From Bugula neritina (taxonomy: Eukaryota > Bryozoa > Gymnolaemata > Cheilostomatida > Bugulidae): DNA of 64,000 nucleotides. Under the pieces are notes generated by a model. That model ran no database searches. It was not told the DNA's origin and saw only the letters and a program-made list of their open reading frames with translations. Of the stretch, positions 53,801 through 58,779 are shown piece after piece (the stretch's first letter is position 1; the number at the start of each line of letters is the position of its first letter). Both the position numbers and the translations under genes were made by a program. The stretch spans positions 13,258,633-13,322,632 of the forward strand of contig OZ037769.1 of NCBI GenBank assembly GCA_964035545.1, read 5' to 3'.

Positions 53801-56210
53801 TTGTTAAATTTTAAATACAATCCACCCATCTAGGGTTTAATTACTGGGCGATATTATATCAGTTTACGTAGGTTATACAAGATTTTATTATGTTTTACTT
53901 CCCATTGATTAAATTGGAAACCGCTGTGTCACCTCCTAATTTTTGCTAATATTAATTTTTACTTTGTCAAAGTTTCAGACATCATTAGCATAAGGTTAAT
54001 TATCTTTTTTCTGCTTTTTGAGTTTCAGAAAAATTGTGTCAAGTTATAAGTTTAAAAATGGAGTTGCAAATAGAGTTGGACCATAAGACATGTTTTTTGT
54101 TTCCATTTAACATTTTATTATAAACTATGAGTTGTATACAGAAAAACATTACATTCCGTAATAATTATTTTCTAAAATGTGTTTAGTCAAAACTGTTAAC
54201 AGCTTAGATGGTGAAGACGCATCACTCTGAGACATATTACCATTCAAGAAAAAATATTGTATAGTTATAAAATCCCCGTGAACTTTAGTGTTGCAAACAG
54301 CTAGTTTTAAATTGTCAGTCATTTCGAAGTGTTTTGTGCAGTTATTGAACATTCTGTCTAAAGTATAATTAGTTGAAAACATCTTTCCAGAAAAGCTACC
54401 ATTACCGCTCATAACTATGTTGATTACATTCATTGATAAAAATAGTGCTACCAGGATAATAGCGATAGGTTTCTTTTTTAGTTCTGAAAAGCTCCAGTCA
54501 TTCTTTGCATTATCTCTCCTGGTCGAAACTTTATTAATGAGTGTATTCCGATTATGTACAACTTTTCTCGCCACATCTAACTCGTCTTCAGCCACATTTG
54601 CATCTTGTTCATTAAATATAGGATCTTTATTTTGCAAGGGAGAATTTTCTACTTCTGTCATCATTGATTAACCTTTGCGCTCAAAACATATAACGATGAA
54701 TGATGTAAATTTCAGAATGGTGATGTTTTATACCAAAAAACACACAAATTTTGACTCGCAAACTGTATAACTCTCAGCCCAGTGAGTAAATTTTGTTACT
54801 TATAAAGTTAGTGACAAGGATATACAGCTAAACTAATCATTGATCCACCTTCCAGTAATTGCTTAAAAGGTGTATTCACTGTAAGCTAAATTTAATAGCT
54901 ACCACCTGTCAACTTTAAGGCTTACAATGCTCACATAGTTAACGAGATGCTAATTTCCATAGCCATAGAGTCTACGCTATGTTGACAAATTGGCCGATAC
55001 GAGATGCTTACTTCCATAGCCGTAGAGGCGCTTATTATACTACTGACCTTCAAATGATCATCAGCAGAAACAAAGAAATACCTTTCATCTGACTGTCTTG
55101 AGGAGGTAGCCCAAGTGATGGTTGTGCCTTGCTATCTATCAACAGAAATTTATAGAACTATCCAAAATTAATTGACACAGACTTTATCATAAAAGCAATA
55201 AACTAAATAAACATATAAAAGAGTAAGTTAGCTGAAAAATACAGACTTCAAACTAAAACCACACTTTTTATTTTAACAATTGAAATAATCAGGAAAATAA
55301 GAAACAGGTAATTTGAGTTTTATGTGAACACTGTTATGAAGTAGCAAAGTGTTCAAGAAAACATAATATGTTGAGAATCAGACTCTGTAACCACATTCAC
55401 TAGTTATTAAAAGATACATGAAATTTAAGGATCAGACACCTAAAGACATGTTTATTTTATGCACCAATTCTTTTGCCGCACATTTTAGAGTGAACAAATG
55501 CAACAAGTTATAGAATAACTGCAAATATTCCACTAGTTGAAAATCTACTATAACAACTTAAAGAGGTTCTATATAAACATACTTCCACTAAAGATTTCAA
55601 ACTTATTAGAAATTTTCAGTTCAAAGTTTGTTACCTTTTTCAATCAACAAAAAATGTGTGAATTTTAAATCAATTGAAAAAGAGTTTAATAATTTTAAAC
55701 TGGGAGGGTTCTATTTTTTCAAAGTAGTAAAAAATCTTTTATTAAACATTTTGATTTTCATATTTGTTCAACTAAGCCATGTACATACTTTCATAATTTG
55801 AGATACTATTCACATAATAAGTACACAACTCGCTTAGATCTTCTATTTTTAGAATTATATATTATTATATATTATACTCAGTAGTGATAAATAGCGCATT
55901 CACTCCCAAAGCAAGGCACTATAAATCGAAAATAATGGAAAATTTTTTCAAAACCAGGAGAGAAAAAAACCTTCAGCATGCTGTAAATATATATATAAGC
56001 TGATAGACAAAAAGAAACTAATATGGGCGCATATATTGTTTATGCACTCATTTATGTGAAAACTGAGAATTGTGTACTTATAGTCATTGCAAAAGTTCTT
56101 TTTAGTTTTTTATAAGGAAATAATATACCTTTGTGCACCATGTACTCGTCAAAACCCAGGTCTTTATTAACTTTGTTATAAATAAGTTGCCTCAATTGCT
56201 GAGGAAGCAT
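35811..56210 (-). CDS. C2H2-type zinc-finger protein, host of the Polinton
   Basis: Eight coding exons on minus: 56129-56210, 55082-55135, 38670-38756, 38508-38583, 37887-37958, 37173-37543, 36429-36535 and 35811-35900. Lengths and phases close perfectly (939 nt, 312 aa). The ATG at 56210 begins MLPQQLRQLIYNKVNKDLGF, a compact charged helix-like segment. A Ser/Thr/Pro-rich middle follows, with an internal duplication (KEQDSTTPIAS and EKEQGDTTPIAT) and a basic PRRTRK. Then come two fingers: CGLC-x12-H-x5-C (CCHC type) and CSFC-x12-H-x5-H, linked by a CDKC pair, and a basic C-terminus. I do not recognise the family; a nuclear nucleic-acid-binding role is an inference from the fingers. The 16.3 kb intron 2 contains a complete Polinton. 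Exon 3 has a TAGTAG tandem acceptor (one residue optional). The exon 5 acceptor is weak and chosen by phase. Confidence 0.75.
36293..36425. repeat. 40-bp tandem repeat with AP-1-like sites
   Basis: About three and a half copies, each carrying TGACTCA and TGAGTCA. The seven sites start at 36298, 36318, 36338, 36356, 36376, 36396 and 36416. The array lies in intron 7 of the zinc-finger gene and runs into the splice donor of exon 7. Confidence 0.85.
37603..37800 (-). repeat. tRNA-derived SINE copy in zinc-finger gene intron 5
   Basis: Well-preserved copy. The minus-strand head shows an A-box-like TGGTCTAGGGG and a B-box-like GGGCTCGAACCCC. The tail on plus reads TATAGTCACCATCCCTGTGA. Inserted between exons 5 and 6 and just beyond the exon 6 acceptor. 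Confidence 0.88.
38055..38199. repeat. 71-bp tandem duplication in zinc-finger gene intron 4
   Basis: Two copies beginning ATGTATTGTAATACTATAGA, with only a few differences between them. Confidence 0.9.
39199..39204. repeat. Left target-site duplication of the Polinton (GACCTT)
   Basis: Identical to 55045-55050 on the other side of the element. Confidence 0.93.
39205..39412 (+). repeat. Left terminal inverted repeat of the Polinton (208 bp)
   Basis: Matches the right repeat with one substitution (C/T near 39261) and a 26-bp segment missing from the right copy. It contains two related ~30-bp blocks, at 39222-39251 and 39279-39308, both carrying GGCTATGGAA and AGCATCTCGT. Confidence 0.95.
39554..39559 (-). 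terminator. Candidate polyadenylation signal after the Polinton protease
   Basis: AATAAA on minus about 35 nt past the protease stop. It could end the capsid/protease transcript, and also host-gene transcripts that read into the element. Confidence 0.5.
39595..40134 (-). CDS. PRO: Adenain-like cysteine protease (Polinton PRO)
   Basis: 179 aa counted from the ATG at 40134, which overlaps the stop codon of the major capsid gene (TGATG). A GTG lies one codon further upstream, but the ATG is the more likely start. Catalytic layout of the adenovirus protease (C5) family: His55 in NHPGEHWVMF, Asp71 in VYFDSFG, Gln101 and Cys108 in VCGQYC, with the seven-residue Gln-Cys spacing typical of adenain. 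In the family this enzyme matures the virion by cutting capsid and core precursors. Likely substrates are the two small basic proteins of this element. The frame is intact. Confidence 0.93.
   Translation of the reverse strand: MNSKEIYSILENDEWVKKMNFIGVFPIDRIPSSSLTDYPCCGVVNTKPHNHPGEHWVMFLKTENNTGVYFDSFGSGLYNMPEVAAIFDSVDSWQFSSTQLQSVFSTVCGQYCIFVLTHLARGFSLEHIISLINDCCDTYANDAFIFNYINQKYSNFLNKELEIVDLPFIFEQASYPVKI
40134..41444 (-). CDS. MCP: Polinton major capsid protein (double jelly-roll)
   Basis: 436 aa, intact. By position, size and sequence character it is the Polinton/adintovirus hexon-like protein, also widespread in animal genomes as an uncharacterised protein. Supporting features: an N-terminal segment with FSTLPTQASIEEG, beta-rich stretches (YLLLEVKI, LFQQVEIMLN), and conserved-looking motifs (RRFILNGVDMKLKF, AGAFEGAYNLNPFNF, GYSLMAFDLTPDL). 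In the family it trimerises to form the icosahedral shell. The start could be the ATG at 41444 or the next one four codons on. It begins 12 nt after the basic core protein gene and its stop overlaps the protease start. The fold is inferred from family knowledge. Confidence 0.9.
   Translation of the reverse strand: MSFIMEHSCLAGKPELDLFSTLPTQASIEEGYHVEHMPTTSLNDEGPIKFSISGDSNNYLDLSSSYLLLEVKITKADGTDLDAQGDAAPINLLGHTLFQQVEIMLNDVVISNASNLYHYRALIETLLSYSDEAKKSQLSMSLYSKDTPGKMDHIGGDNEGLEARRRITGQSKTVQLIVRPHADIFFQRRFILNGVDMKLKFVRNHNSLVLMAGENSTCKLKILNASFFLRKVKINSGIQLKHIENLDKKLLPAVYPIRRVDMKSFNIALGSLSWNEENLFHGILPKRIVIGIVNAGAFEGAYNLNPFNFQHKHLKYTNLVVDGKQVPQKALVSDYTNHNTLRNYFTLLESTGKVFNNGGIDIDREEYEKGYSLMAFDLTPDLDLSTCFHLMKRGTIRLELKFSQALDTPVNVIVYSEFDSGIKIDKNRAVLTNFYA
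41456..41887 (-). CDS. Small basic virion core-type protein with candidate protease site
   Basis: 143 aa. After an acidic-to-neutral N-terminus comes YQTGYGLGSIFGNIL, then a repetitive Gly/Ala/Lys helix region (VVKQGVKSLGKTAINTG) and a strongly basic C-terminus (KKRKRQT, KVKRRRVTKR). This layout occurs next to the capsid genes of animal Polintons and adintoviruses and suggests a nucleic-acid-binding or cement protein of the particle. QTGYG fits the adenain cleavage pattern (hydrophobic/N/Q)-X-G-X-G, so removal of about the first 38 residues is predicted. Its ATG overlaps the stop codon of the minor capsid gene (ATGA). Confidence 0.8.
   Translation of the reverse strand: MRIIPFDCDAASNSYRQLYEQSGNGMIPIFSGEKYQTGYGLGSIFGNILKAALPVVKQGVKSLGKTAINTGLNIARDSLSGKPFRESIKDNVNSAAGEVITKGITYVTNRNRNKKRKRQTNRVTSSKSSKVKRRRVTKRDIFS
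41884..42654 (-). CDS. mCP: Polinton minor capsid (penton-like) protein
   Basis: 256 aa, intact. It starts MRVVLPSNASLKHFPKN, a beginning typical of Polinton minor capsid proteins, and contains SLDFTDGSYEIGLSEIQFYKSW and a beta-rich C-terminal half ending PFTHGRTVVTVDIRKVKP. In the family this single jelly-roll protein forms the vertices of the capsid. It lies between the integrase (33-nt gap) and the basic core protein (stop/start overlap). The assignment rests on position and the N-terminal pattern. Confidence 0.87.
   Translation of the reverse strand: MRVVLPSNASLKHFPKNSLSVYTVQLPQSLDFTDGSYEIGLSEIQFYKSWFNVKQCSITLKVNEAEETVHLDDGYYKSDKKLIQSINQAINDQCLNLKVKFNFYYNDVNKNFYVIAENVRGCSIDITYSPSLEKILNVQEEKMEIKSMTDGTILVKYNTPIRLHTIFNLMVYTDVAESSIVGDTQAQLLRVVGVEDGHWRLQSTNFNNVQYCKINKTHVSSVSIYIYTDYGERVPFTHGRTVVTVDIRKVKPINLI
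42688..43815 (-). CDS. INT: Retroviral-type integrase with chromodomain (Polinton INT)
   Basis: The likely start is the ATG at 43815 (MARRKRKKQN), giving 375 aa. The frame stays open 36 codons upstream to an ATG at 43923, which overlaps the previous gene further. The rve core carries Asp89 (WQIDLTDL), Asp153 (ILSDRGKEF) and Glu188 (SMVERLQ), a complete DDE set with close to 35-residue spacing. The last 45 residues are a chromodomain (YKIESIVGQ, QFLVRWAGYP, DSYV). It inserts the element and creates the 6-bp duplication seen at the ends; a chromodomain in integrases of this type may steer insertion to marked chromatin. The gene overlaps the preceding gene by 50 nt in another frame. Confidence 0.95.
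   Translation of the reverse strand: MARRKRKKQNPDSSYTDKLIRDTYFNISKPAGFGSKAKLYKSLKGKVSKGAIDIWLEKTDSYNLHKPLRKNFPRRKYIVSGINAMWQIDLTDLQQFSSENNGFKYILLSIDTFSRKAYGVPLKTKSGLEVSRAMREIIENENNNTPPEMILSDRGKEFFNPQFKALMKEYNINHFSSNNQEIKASMVERLQRTLKAKLFKYFTHQNSHRYLDILNDLISSYNNSKHSAHNSTPNDVTVNNQEEIWHRLYTDSQSGQTNKLKYNVGDLVRISKYSTVFKKGYLPSWSEEIFTIAKIHTTNPPVYSLADDSGDQLEGTWYEPELQKVNTKSNTYKIESIVGQRTVNGKKQFLVRWAGYPPSFDSYVDKRDVIFNYKN
43766..44491 (-). CDS. Conserved Polinton protein of unknown function
   Basis: 241 aa, intact. The N-terminal half is charged and helical. The middle has LLAIPQRFKTKASQLWDILKK, then VNDAGQVTINGNQLRGSNLSDLL and GWKEFRQLLIDYNVPK. Proteins with this ordered set of motifs often sit beside the integrase in animal Polintons, but I know of no established role; a structural virion function is possible. 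It ends in a basic tail (KAKTKKAKSRLQ). Its ATG overlaps the stop of the upstream gene (ATGA), and its 3' end overlaps the integrase start by 50 nt. Confidence 0.85.
   Translation of the reverse strand: MNSQSARKFLLVDAADLKHNSFVNADVSKNNDYQQVERNKPLITKELFAVDKLMSEILNDNTLSENEKVTVYNNALTNYQELKTTTYKKISSTRLPTLSKNSEPQLKETESLTSYNPLLAIPQRFKTKASQLWDILKKDGKVSVNDAGQVTINGNQLRGSNLSDLLNLAVNSQLKGKTLEGWKEFRQLLIDYNVPKLLINQNVIEEKSKSRRESSKLSSGEWDPYDGKAKTKKAKSRLQLY
44488..44838 (-). CDS. Small basic Polinton protein with hydrophobic glycine-rich end
   Basis: 116 aa, intact. Basic N-terminus (ARIKKHAKT), a central helical, cysteine-containing part, a lysine-rich stretch (KKSTLKTKKTL), and a hydrophobic tail (GGFLSALLGPLIGSVLAPLA) ending FRKR. 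The QKGG-F junction before the tail fits the second adenain pattern (hydrophobic/N/Q)-X-G-G-X. A freed tail could act on membranes or bind DNA, as small adenovirus core and pVI peptides do; that role is inference. It lies 14 nt after the ATPase gene and overlaps the next start codon by ATGA. Confidence 0.78.
   Translation of the reverse strand: MTARIKKHAKTLSYLAECDKHNCKAIINAAGSELLNCFSDICYNVLKGKVSLSPTEENNLRKYKNILRKIADKKSTLKTKKTLVQKGGFLSALLGPLIGSVLAPLAKGIFSGFRKR
44853..45578 (-). CDS. ATP: FtsK/HerA-type genome-packaging ATPase (Polinton ATP)
   Basis: Open for 241 aa from an ATG at 45578. The second ATG, at 45503 (MSLPFYHTFSAIVAGPSRAG), is the likelier start because the Walker A motif GPSRAGKTQ usually lies close to the N-terminus in this family. 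Walker B is NLIIFDDLM, and a sensor-like IFITQNLF follows. In virus-like Polintons this ATPase drives DNA into the capsid. The frame is intact. A TATTTATA run lies just ahead of the first ATG, which also argues for the downstream start. The gene is the first of the seven-gene block that ends with the protease. Confidence 0.93.
   Translation of the reverse strand: MPINIFVHYLIQLFGNKLSEYTVNIMSLPFYHTFSAIVAGPSRAGKTQWVRKLITNSHTMISPPPEKIIYCYSEWQPLFSSYNNVEFHQGVIDIQELNKNIKNLIIFDDLMSEIDQNIENIFTKHSHHRNISVIFITQNLFQDNSHMRTMSRSASYVVVFKNPRDVNQISYLARQMFPKNQSNFVVEAFRDATSVPFGYLVIDYRQETEDYLRIRTGVFPGEKTYIYLSNRNATSLQRNAA
45598..45668. repeat. Short GCATGTTTAG/GCAAGTTTAG tandem repeat
   Basis: About six units of 10-11 bp (GGCAAGTTCA, GGCATGTTTA) between the ATPase and the 142-aa helical protein. 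It lies in the promoter position of the capsid block. Confidence 0.8.
45691..46119 (-). CDS. Helical Polinton protein of unknown function
   Basis: 142 aa, or 132 from the second ATG (MENLYLLQKN). Mostly alpha-helical by eye, with acidic EEEINELVELAEDMYE in the middle, then a long amphipathic to hydrophobic helix (ETIFFLCVQICKMYI) and FIQQIQWNLGIAL near the end. I do not recognise it with confidence. A long core helix followed by an IQ-W helix recalls the BH1-BH2 arrangement of Bcl-2 proteins, and Bcl-2-like genes are known in related elements, but this is a weak guess. It lies 50 nt past the polymerase stop and is followed by a short tandem repeat. Confidence 0.7.
   Translation of the reverse strand: MIGRINQYSTMENLYLLQKNAYNYIWYKLSKMSRQHYVNYCITQTVLDMYNKHQNWSEEEINELVELAEDMYETNGYVQFCKVAKDLTDPNISAIRLETIFFLCVQICKMYIEAGEHFAVKYFIQQIQWNLGIALEKQNNVQ
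46171..50573 (-). CDS. polB: Protein-primed family B DNA polymerase with zinc finger and OTU-like region
   Basis: Three exon pieces on minus: a zinc-finger exon (50431 to about 50573), 47141-50321 and 46171-46991. The last two join in frame across a 149-bp GT-AG intron. The zinc-finger exon carries FKCHICGKSYNHRQSL and CDQCKRLY, and joins in phase 0 at a GTAATT donor. No in-frame ATG precedes it, so a further 5' exon must exist. Next come DNLCLFRALA and HFSWIKN, which resemble the Cys and His sites of OTU-type proteases, then a second C2H2 finger (YKCTFCNKLM). The exonuclease motifs are FDCET, FNGAVYD and YNNED. The polymerase motifs are A (YDATSLY), B (split by the intron) and C (MDTDS). It copies the element from a protein primer. 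All catalytic motifs are present. Confidence 0.9.
46992..47140 (-). other. GT-AG intron inside polymerase motif B
   Basis: 149 bp, donor GTATTTAGT, acceptor CTATATTTCAG, with several in-frame stops. Removing it restores the reading frame. The exon edges fall inside the conserved motif B, between KLI and NSAYG. Confidence 0.85.
50322..50430 (-). other. GT-AG intron between zinc-finger exon and polymerase body
   Basis: 109 bp, donor ACG/GTAATT, acceptor AAATTTTAG, phase 0 on both sides. An in-frame TAG at its end shows that the polymerase frame cannot start further upstream without splicing. Confidence 0.7.
50780..52035. repeat. ~109-bp tandem array inside the Polinton
   Basis: Twelve recognisable copies counted by the word AACAACTCGC (50861, 50970, 51079, 51188, 51297, 51406, 51519, 51628, 51730, 51832, 51942, and the leading partial unit). 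Five successive spacings are exactly 109 bp; later ones are 102, 110 and 113. Each unit holds ATATATTGAGATAGATTG and TAATAGTGGCAGAGATAG. No coding potential on either strand. It separates the polymerase from the Ser-rich protein gene. Confidence 0.95.
52140..53452 (-). CDS. Ser/Thr-rich Polinton protein with N-terminal coiled coil
   Basis: Three exons on minus: 53328-53452, 52989-53084 and 52140-52824. Phases match (906 nt, 301 aa). The ATG at 53452 starts MGDLVKKLEAELLQLRRKV, a leucine-spaced coiled coil. Basic KPSKRKK and ESKRKKP, and a long Ser/Thr/Ala-rich linker follow. The C-terminal 200 residues form a folded-looking domain (CYLVPLNYD, FYGKSENASLLGCYVDV, LTCVLRSGVI). I do not recognise it. 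The basic patches and oligomerising helix would suit a DNA-binding replication or packaging protein, but that is inference. Intron 1 contains a 78-bp tandem duplication. It lies beside the 109-bp array. Confidence 0.78.
53137..53292. repeat. 78-bp tandem duplication in an intron of the Ser-rich gene
   Basis: Two copies beginning GGTTAGCATAATTATAGAAA / GGTTAGCATAGTTATAGAAA, nearly identical, so the duplication is young. Confidence 0.92.
53453..54113. other. Polinton spacer between membrane protein and Ser-rich gene
   Basis: No gene seen. It contains two related segments with ATTATATCAGTTTACGTAGG (about 53650 and 53855) about 205 bp apart, so it looks like an old duplication. It probably includes the promoter of the Ser-rich protein gene. 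Confidence 0.55.
54114..54119 (-). terminator. Candidate polyadenylation signal, membrane protein gene
   Basis: AATAAA on minus about 30 nt past the stop at 54149. Confidence 0.5.
54149..54664 (-). CDS. Single-pass type II membrane protein of the Polinton
   Basis: 171 aa, intact. Charged cytoplasmic-type N-terminus (about 65 residues, acidic then basic), one hydrophobic helix (PIAIILVALFLSMNVINIVM), then an outer part of about 80 residues with four possible N-glycosylation sites (NGS, NYT, NCT, NMS) and two cysteines. It has no cleavable signal peptide. The gene is the first after the right inverted repeat and has its own AATAAA. I do not recognise it. An envelope, attachment or host-modulating role is possible, but nothing in the sequence decides. 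Confidence 0.75.
   Translation of the reverse strand: MMTEVENSPLQNKDPIFNEQDANVAEDELDVARKVVHNRNTLINKVSTRRDNAKNDWSFSELKKKPIAIILVALFLSMNVINIVMSGNGSFSGKMFSTNYTLDRMFNNCTKHFEMTDNLKLAVCNTKVHGDFITIQYFFLNGNMSQSDASSPSKLLTVLTKHILENNYYGM
54863..55044 (-). repeat. Right terminal inverted repeat of the Polinton (182 bp)
   Basis: Reverse complement of the left repeat. It lacks 26 bp that in the left copy lie between two CATTG words, as expected for a deletion across a short direct repeat. Confidence 0.95.
55045..55050. repeat. Right target-site duplication of the Polinton (GACCTT)
   Basis: Identical to 39199-39204. It lies only about 30 bp from exon 2 of the host zinc-finger gene (donor at 55081). Confidence 0.93.
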
Positions 56211-57685
56211 GGCTAACCTCTACAAAATATAGAGCAAACTATCCAATACACAACAGTATGAAAGCTATGAAGGAAACGTAATTTGTAAATACAGAAAACT
56301 AGCAAAGAAACACAGAGCACAAATAGAAACAACCTGATTTTCTTGAATTGTCTTCTCTTCCTTACAGAAGTATTATGTGGGAAATTTATACATTGTATTT
56401 TGTGTGGTTTAAGCACAAATGCAACAGTTACAAAAAAGCTTAAAACCTTGAACCTTACCGTGAAATATATGGTAGCGAGGTTACAGATCATCACATATAT
56501 TTATTGTTATTTACATACAAATGAGCTAAAACTCTTGCTAAACACAGCTTGAATCAACCCTAGTATCTGAAAATTGTTAAAAGAAAATTGAGCGTCGAAA
56601 AGCTGCAGAAGATGCAACATCTGCTGAGTGATTGAAGACTGGCACTTGGACTACAGCCGGAAGTGCTTCAAATCTTATAAATGGTCTACTAAAACTATAC
56701 CACATAATTTTTAAAATGCCAAGGCAGCCACAAAACTTGAAAGATGAAAAAAAACTACAGCAGAATATCTTTACTAAGTGTACATGGTAAAACTTTTGCT
56801 TAAGCTAAAATCCTTCTCAGTTGAATAACTATCAAAAAAATTTACTTTGAGTACCATGGTAATTTCGGTGTTGTCAACCAAACCAACATACTCTAAAATA
56901 CCAAAACCAAAAGACTTTTATAAAACTTGACAACGCTACCACACCTTTAGTTACCGGACCAATTGCGTCCAAATAATTGTCACTTCAGCGTCTGAACTGG
57001 AGTTCAAGTGTAGGAAAGCCCATGGTTCTTAGTGTACTGCGACATAATGCAAAGAATTGGGCCGCTTTTTGGTCTAAAAGTCAAATTCGTGTGCAGCTCA
57101 CATTAGGTGTAAACCTGAAAAAATAAAATGACCAACCAGTTTGAAGATTACTAGCCCAGGGCTGTCGTCATATATATTAAAGTTTTTCTGCCTACATCTG
57201 ACTTGAAATTTAAACACTTCATTTTTCCACTCTTGTTTTATGAAGTTCTCCAGAAAGGGATGCAAGCACACTGGTGATGAGAAAGGCATAGCTTTGGTTC
57301 AAAGATGCTATCAAATTTGATATAAAACTCAGAAAAAGATTTTCAACATTCAAGTTGAACCTACTATCTAAACTATTCTGGCCTACAGGCTGGAGACTAA
57401 AACTGGTCATTGTGATTGTGATTGCCATGGAACTATCAGAAATTTAGAAAGATTAGGATGTTGAAGTAAAGACACTATATAATTAAATCATAAATGTTGA
57501 ACAGCCTTGGGATTATCACTTGTGATTCAGATAGCTGAAAGATGCATGCCATCTACTCTAGTACTAGTAGTCACAGTCTCAGTAGAGATAGTACTACGTA
57601 TTATATTTATTAGTATTAGTATAAGTATTACTAATTTAGTTATGAATAATAATTAAAACTAGCAGTAGTACTGCTATTTGTCTGC

Positions 57686-57723
<38 letters not shown>

Positions 57724-57736
57724 CAGTAGTAGTACT

Positions 57737-57774
<38 letters not shown>

Positions 57775-58779
57775 CTAGTAGTAGTAGTAGCAGACAAATA
57801 CTAGTACTAGTGAGAATTATTTATATAATTATAATTTTCATTTTAAGCTTGTCGTTGGCTAAAAGTTAAAGTAAATCACTAAAACCGTAAAACTAAAACT
57901 AGAAGTAAAAGTAAATCACTAAATGTTAAGCCTTACCGACCAAAACTAAAATTAATAATTATCAGTAATATTATAATTTTTATGAGGCATGTGATGGACC
58001 TGGTGTGCAAAACCAAAATGATAAATTCTTATTAATAATTAGTATTATTTCATTAGACTTAGTGATTTACTTTCAAACTGATAAATGATTATGAAAATTG
58101 GTAGAGGTATGAGGCACGTGGGGTTTGGATATGATCAACTTGGTGTTTTGGTGTTCAGCTGCGGCTAAAGCCGCGCCCACATTAGTTACTTATAAAAATT
58201 ACTATAAGAAGATAACTCCTCAAACATTAATAGATTAGTTTTATCCTCATTTTCAAATTTTTCTGCAGGAAGAATGAAATAAAATAATAATCGAACATTG
58301 ACCAGGAAAGTTATGCATTCTAGTCTACATTTAAATGCATAGAACATAGCATTTGCGAATATGCTGCACATCTAACAAAGGAACGCAAGTGTGGAAAAAG
58401 TCAATTGTATTAATTAATAGCATATGTAACAATAAAGTCTGCAGTTTTTTTTATATAAAATTATACGAAATGTAAAATGATATATATAGAACTAATAGGT
58501 ATTTATGGGCCCCAAATTGCCCATATGCATTTGTTGTAGCAGTGGATTAAATGCAAATAGATGTTATTACCAAGGTTTACATTAGATAGTGAAAACATTA
58601 AACCTTCAAATACTTTCTTCTACAATAACGTGCATGCTTACAATTTTTCATATGACTGAAGCGCAATGAGGCCGAAAATGTCAGTCTGAGAGATGGATTT
58701 ACAAAAAAGTCAATCATAAATCTCTGAAGACTTCAAGAAGCCAAGTCAGCATCAGAATAATTTAACTAGAATAAGTTCA
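56211..58779. other. Region upstream of the zinc-finger gene
   Basis: Should hold the zinc-finger gene's promoter and possibly a 5' UTR exon (an AG precedes the start exon near 56218). Several short open frames (for example 57219-57428 minus, 69 aa, good ATG context) have no recognisable domain. An (AGT)n microsatellite lies at 57687-57788. Confidence 0.4.
57675..57800. repeat. (AGT)n microsatellite flanked by 12-bp inverted repeats
   Basis: About 100 bp of interrupted AGT/GTA repeats between TATTTGTCTGCT (57675-57686) and its exact reverse complement AGCAGACAAATA (57789-57800). The poly-Ser frame across it is a by-product. Confidence 0.9.

Larger units (their letters stand above)
39205..55044 (-). 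mobile_element. Complete Polinton/Maverick element
   Basis: 15,840 bp element with terminal inverted repeats starting AGTAGTATAATAAGCGCC, flanked by the 6-bp direct repeat GACCTT at 39199-39204 and 55045-55050, the target duplication length known for Polintons. All its genes lie on the minus strand: membrane protein, Ser-rich coiled-coil protein, polymerase B, helical protein, packaging ATPase, small basic protein, conserved 241-aa protein, integrase, minor capsid, basic core protein, major capsid and protease. No frame is broken other than by GT-AG introns. The capsid, ATPase and protease set groups it with virus-like Polintons (adintovirus-type). It sits in intron 2 of the zinc-finger gene. 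Confidence 0.97.

Noticed and set aside
57219-57428. 69-aa minus-strand frame with a good ATG context
   Set aside because: No domain, and it does not join in phase to the zinc-finger gene with confident splice sites.
57678-57869. Poly-serine frame
   Set aside because: Direct product of the (AGT)n microsatellite.
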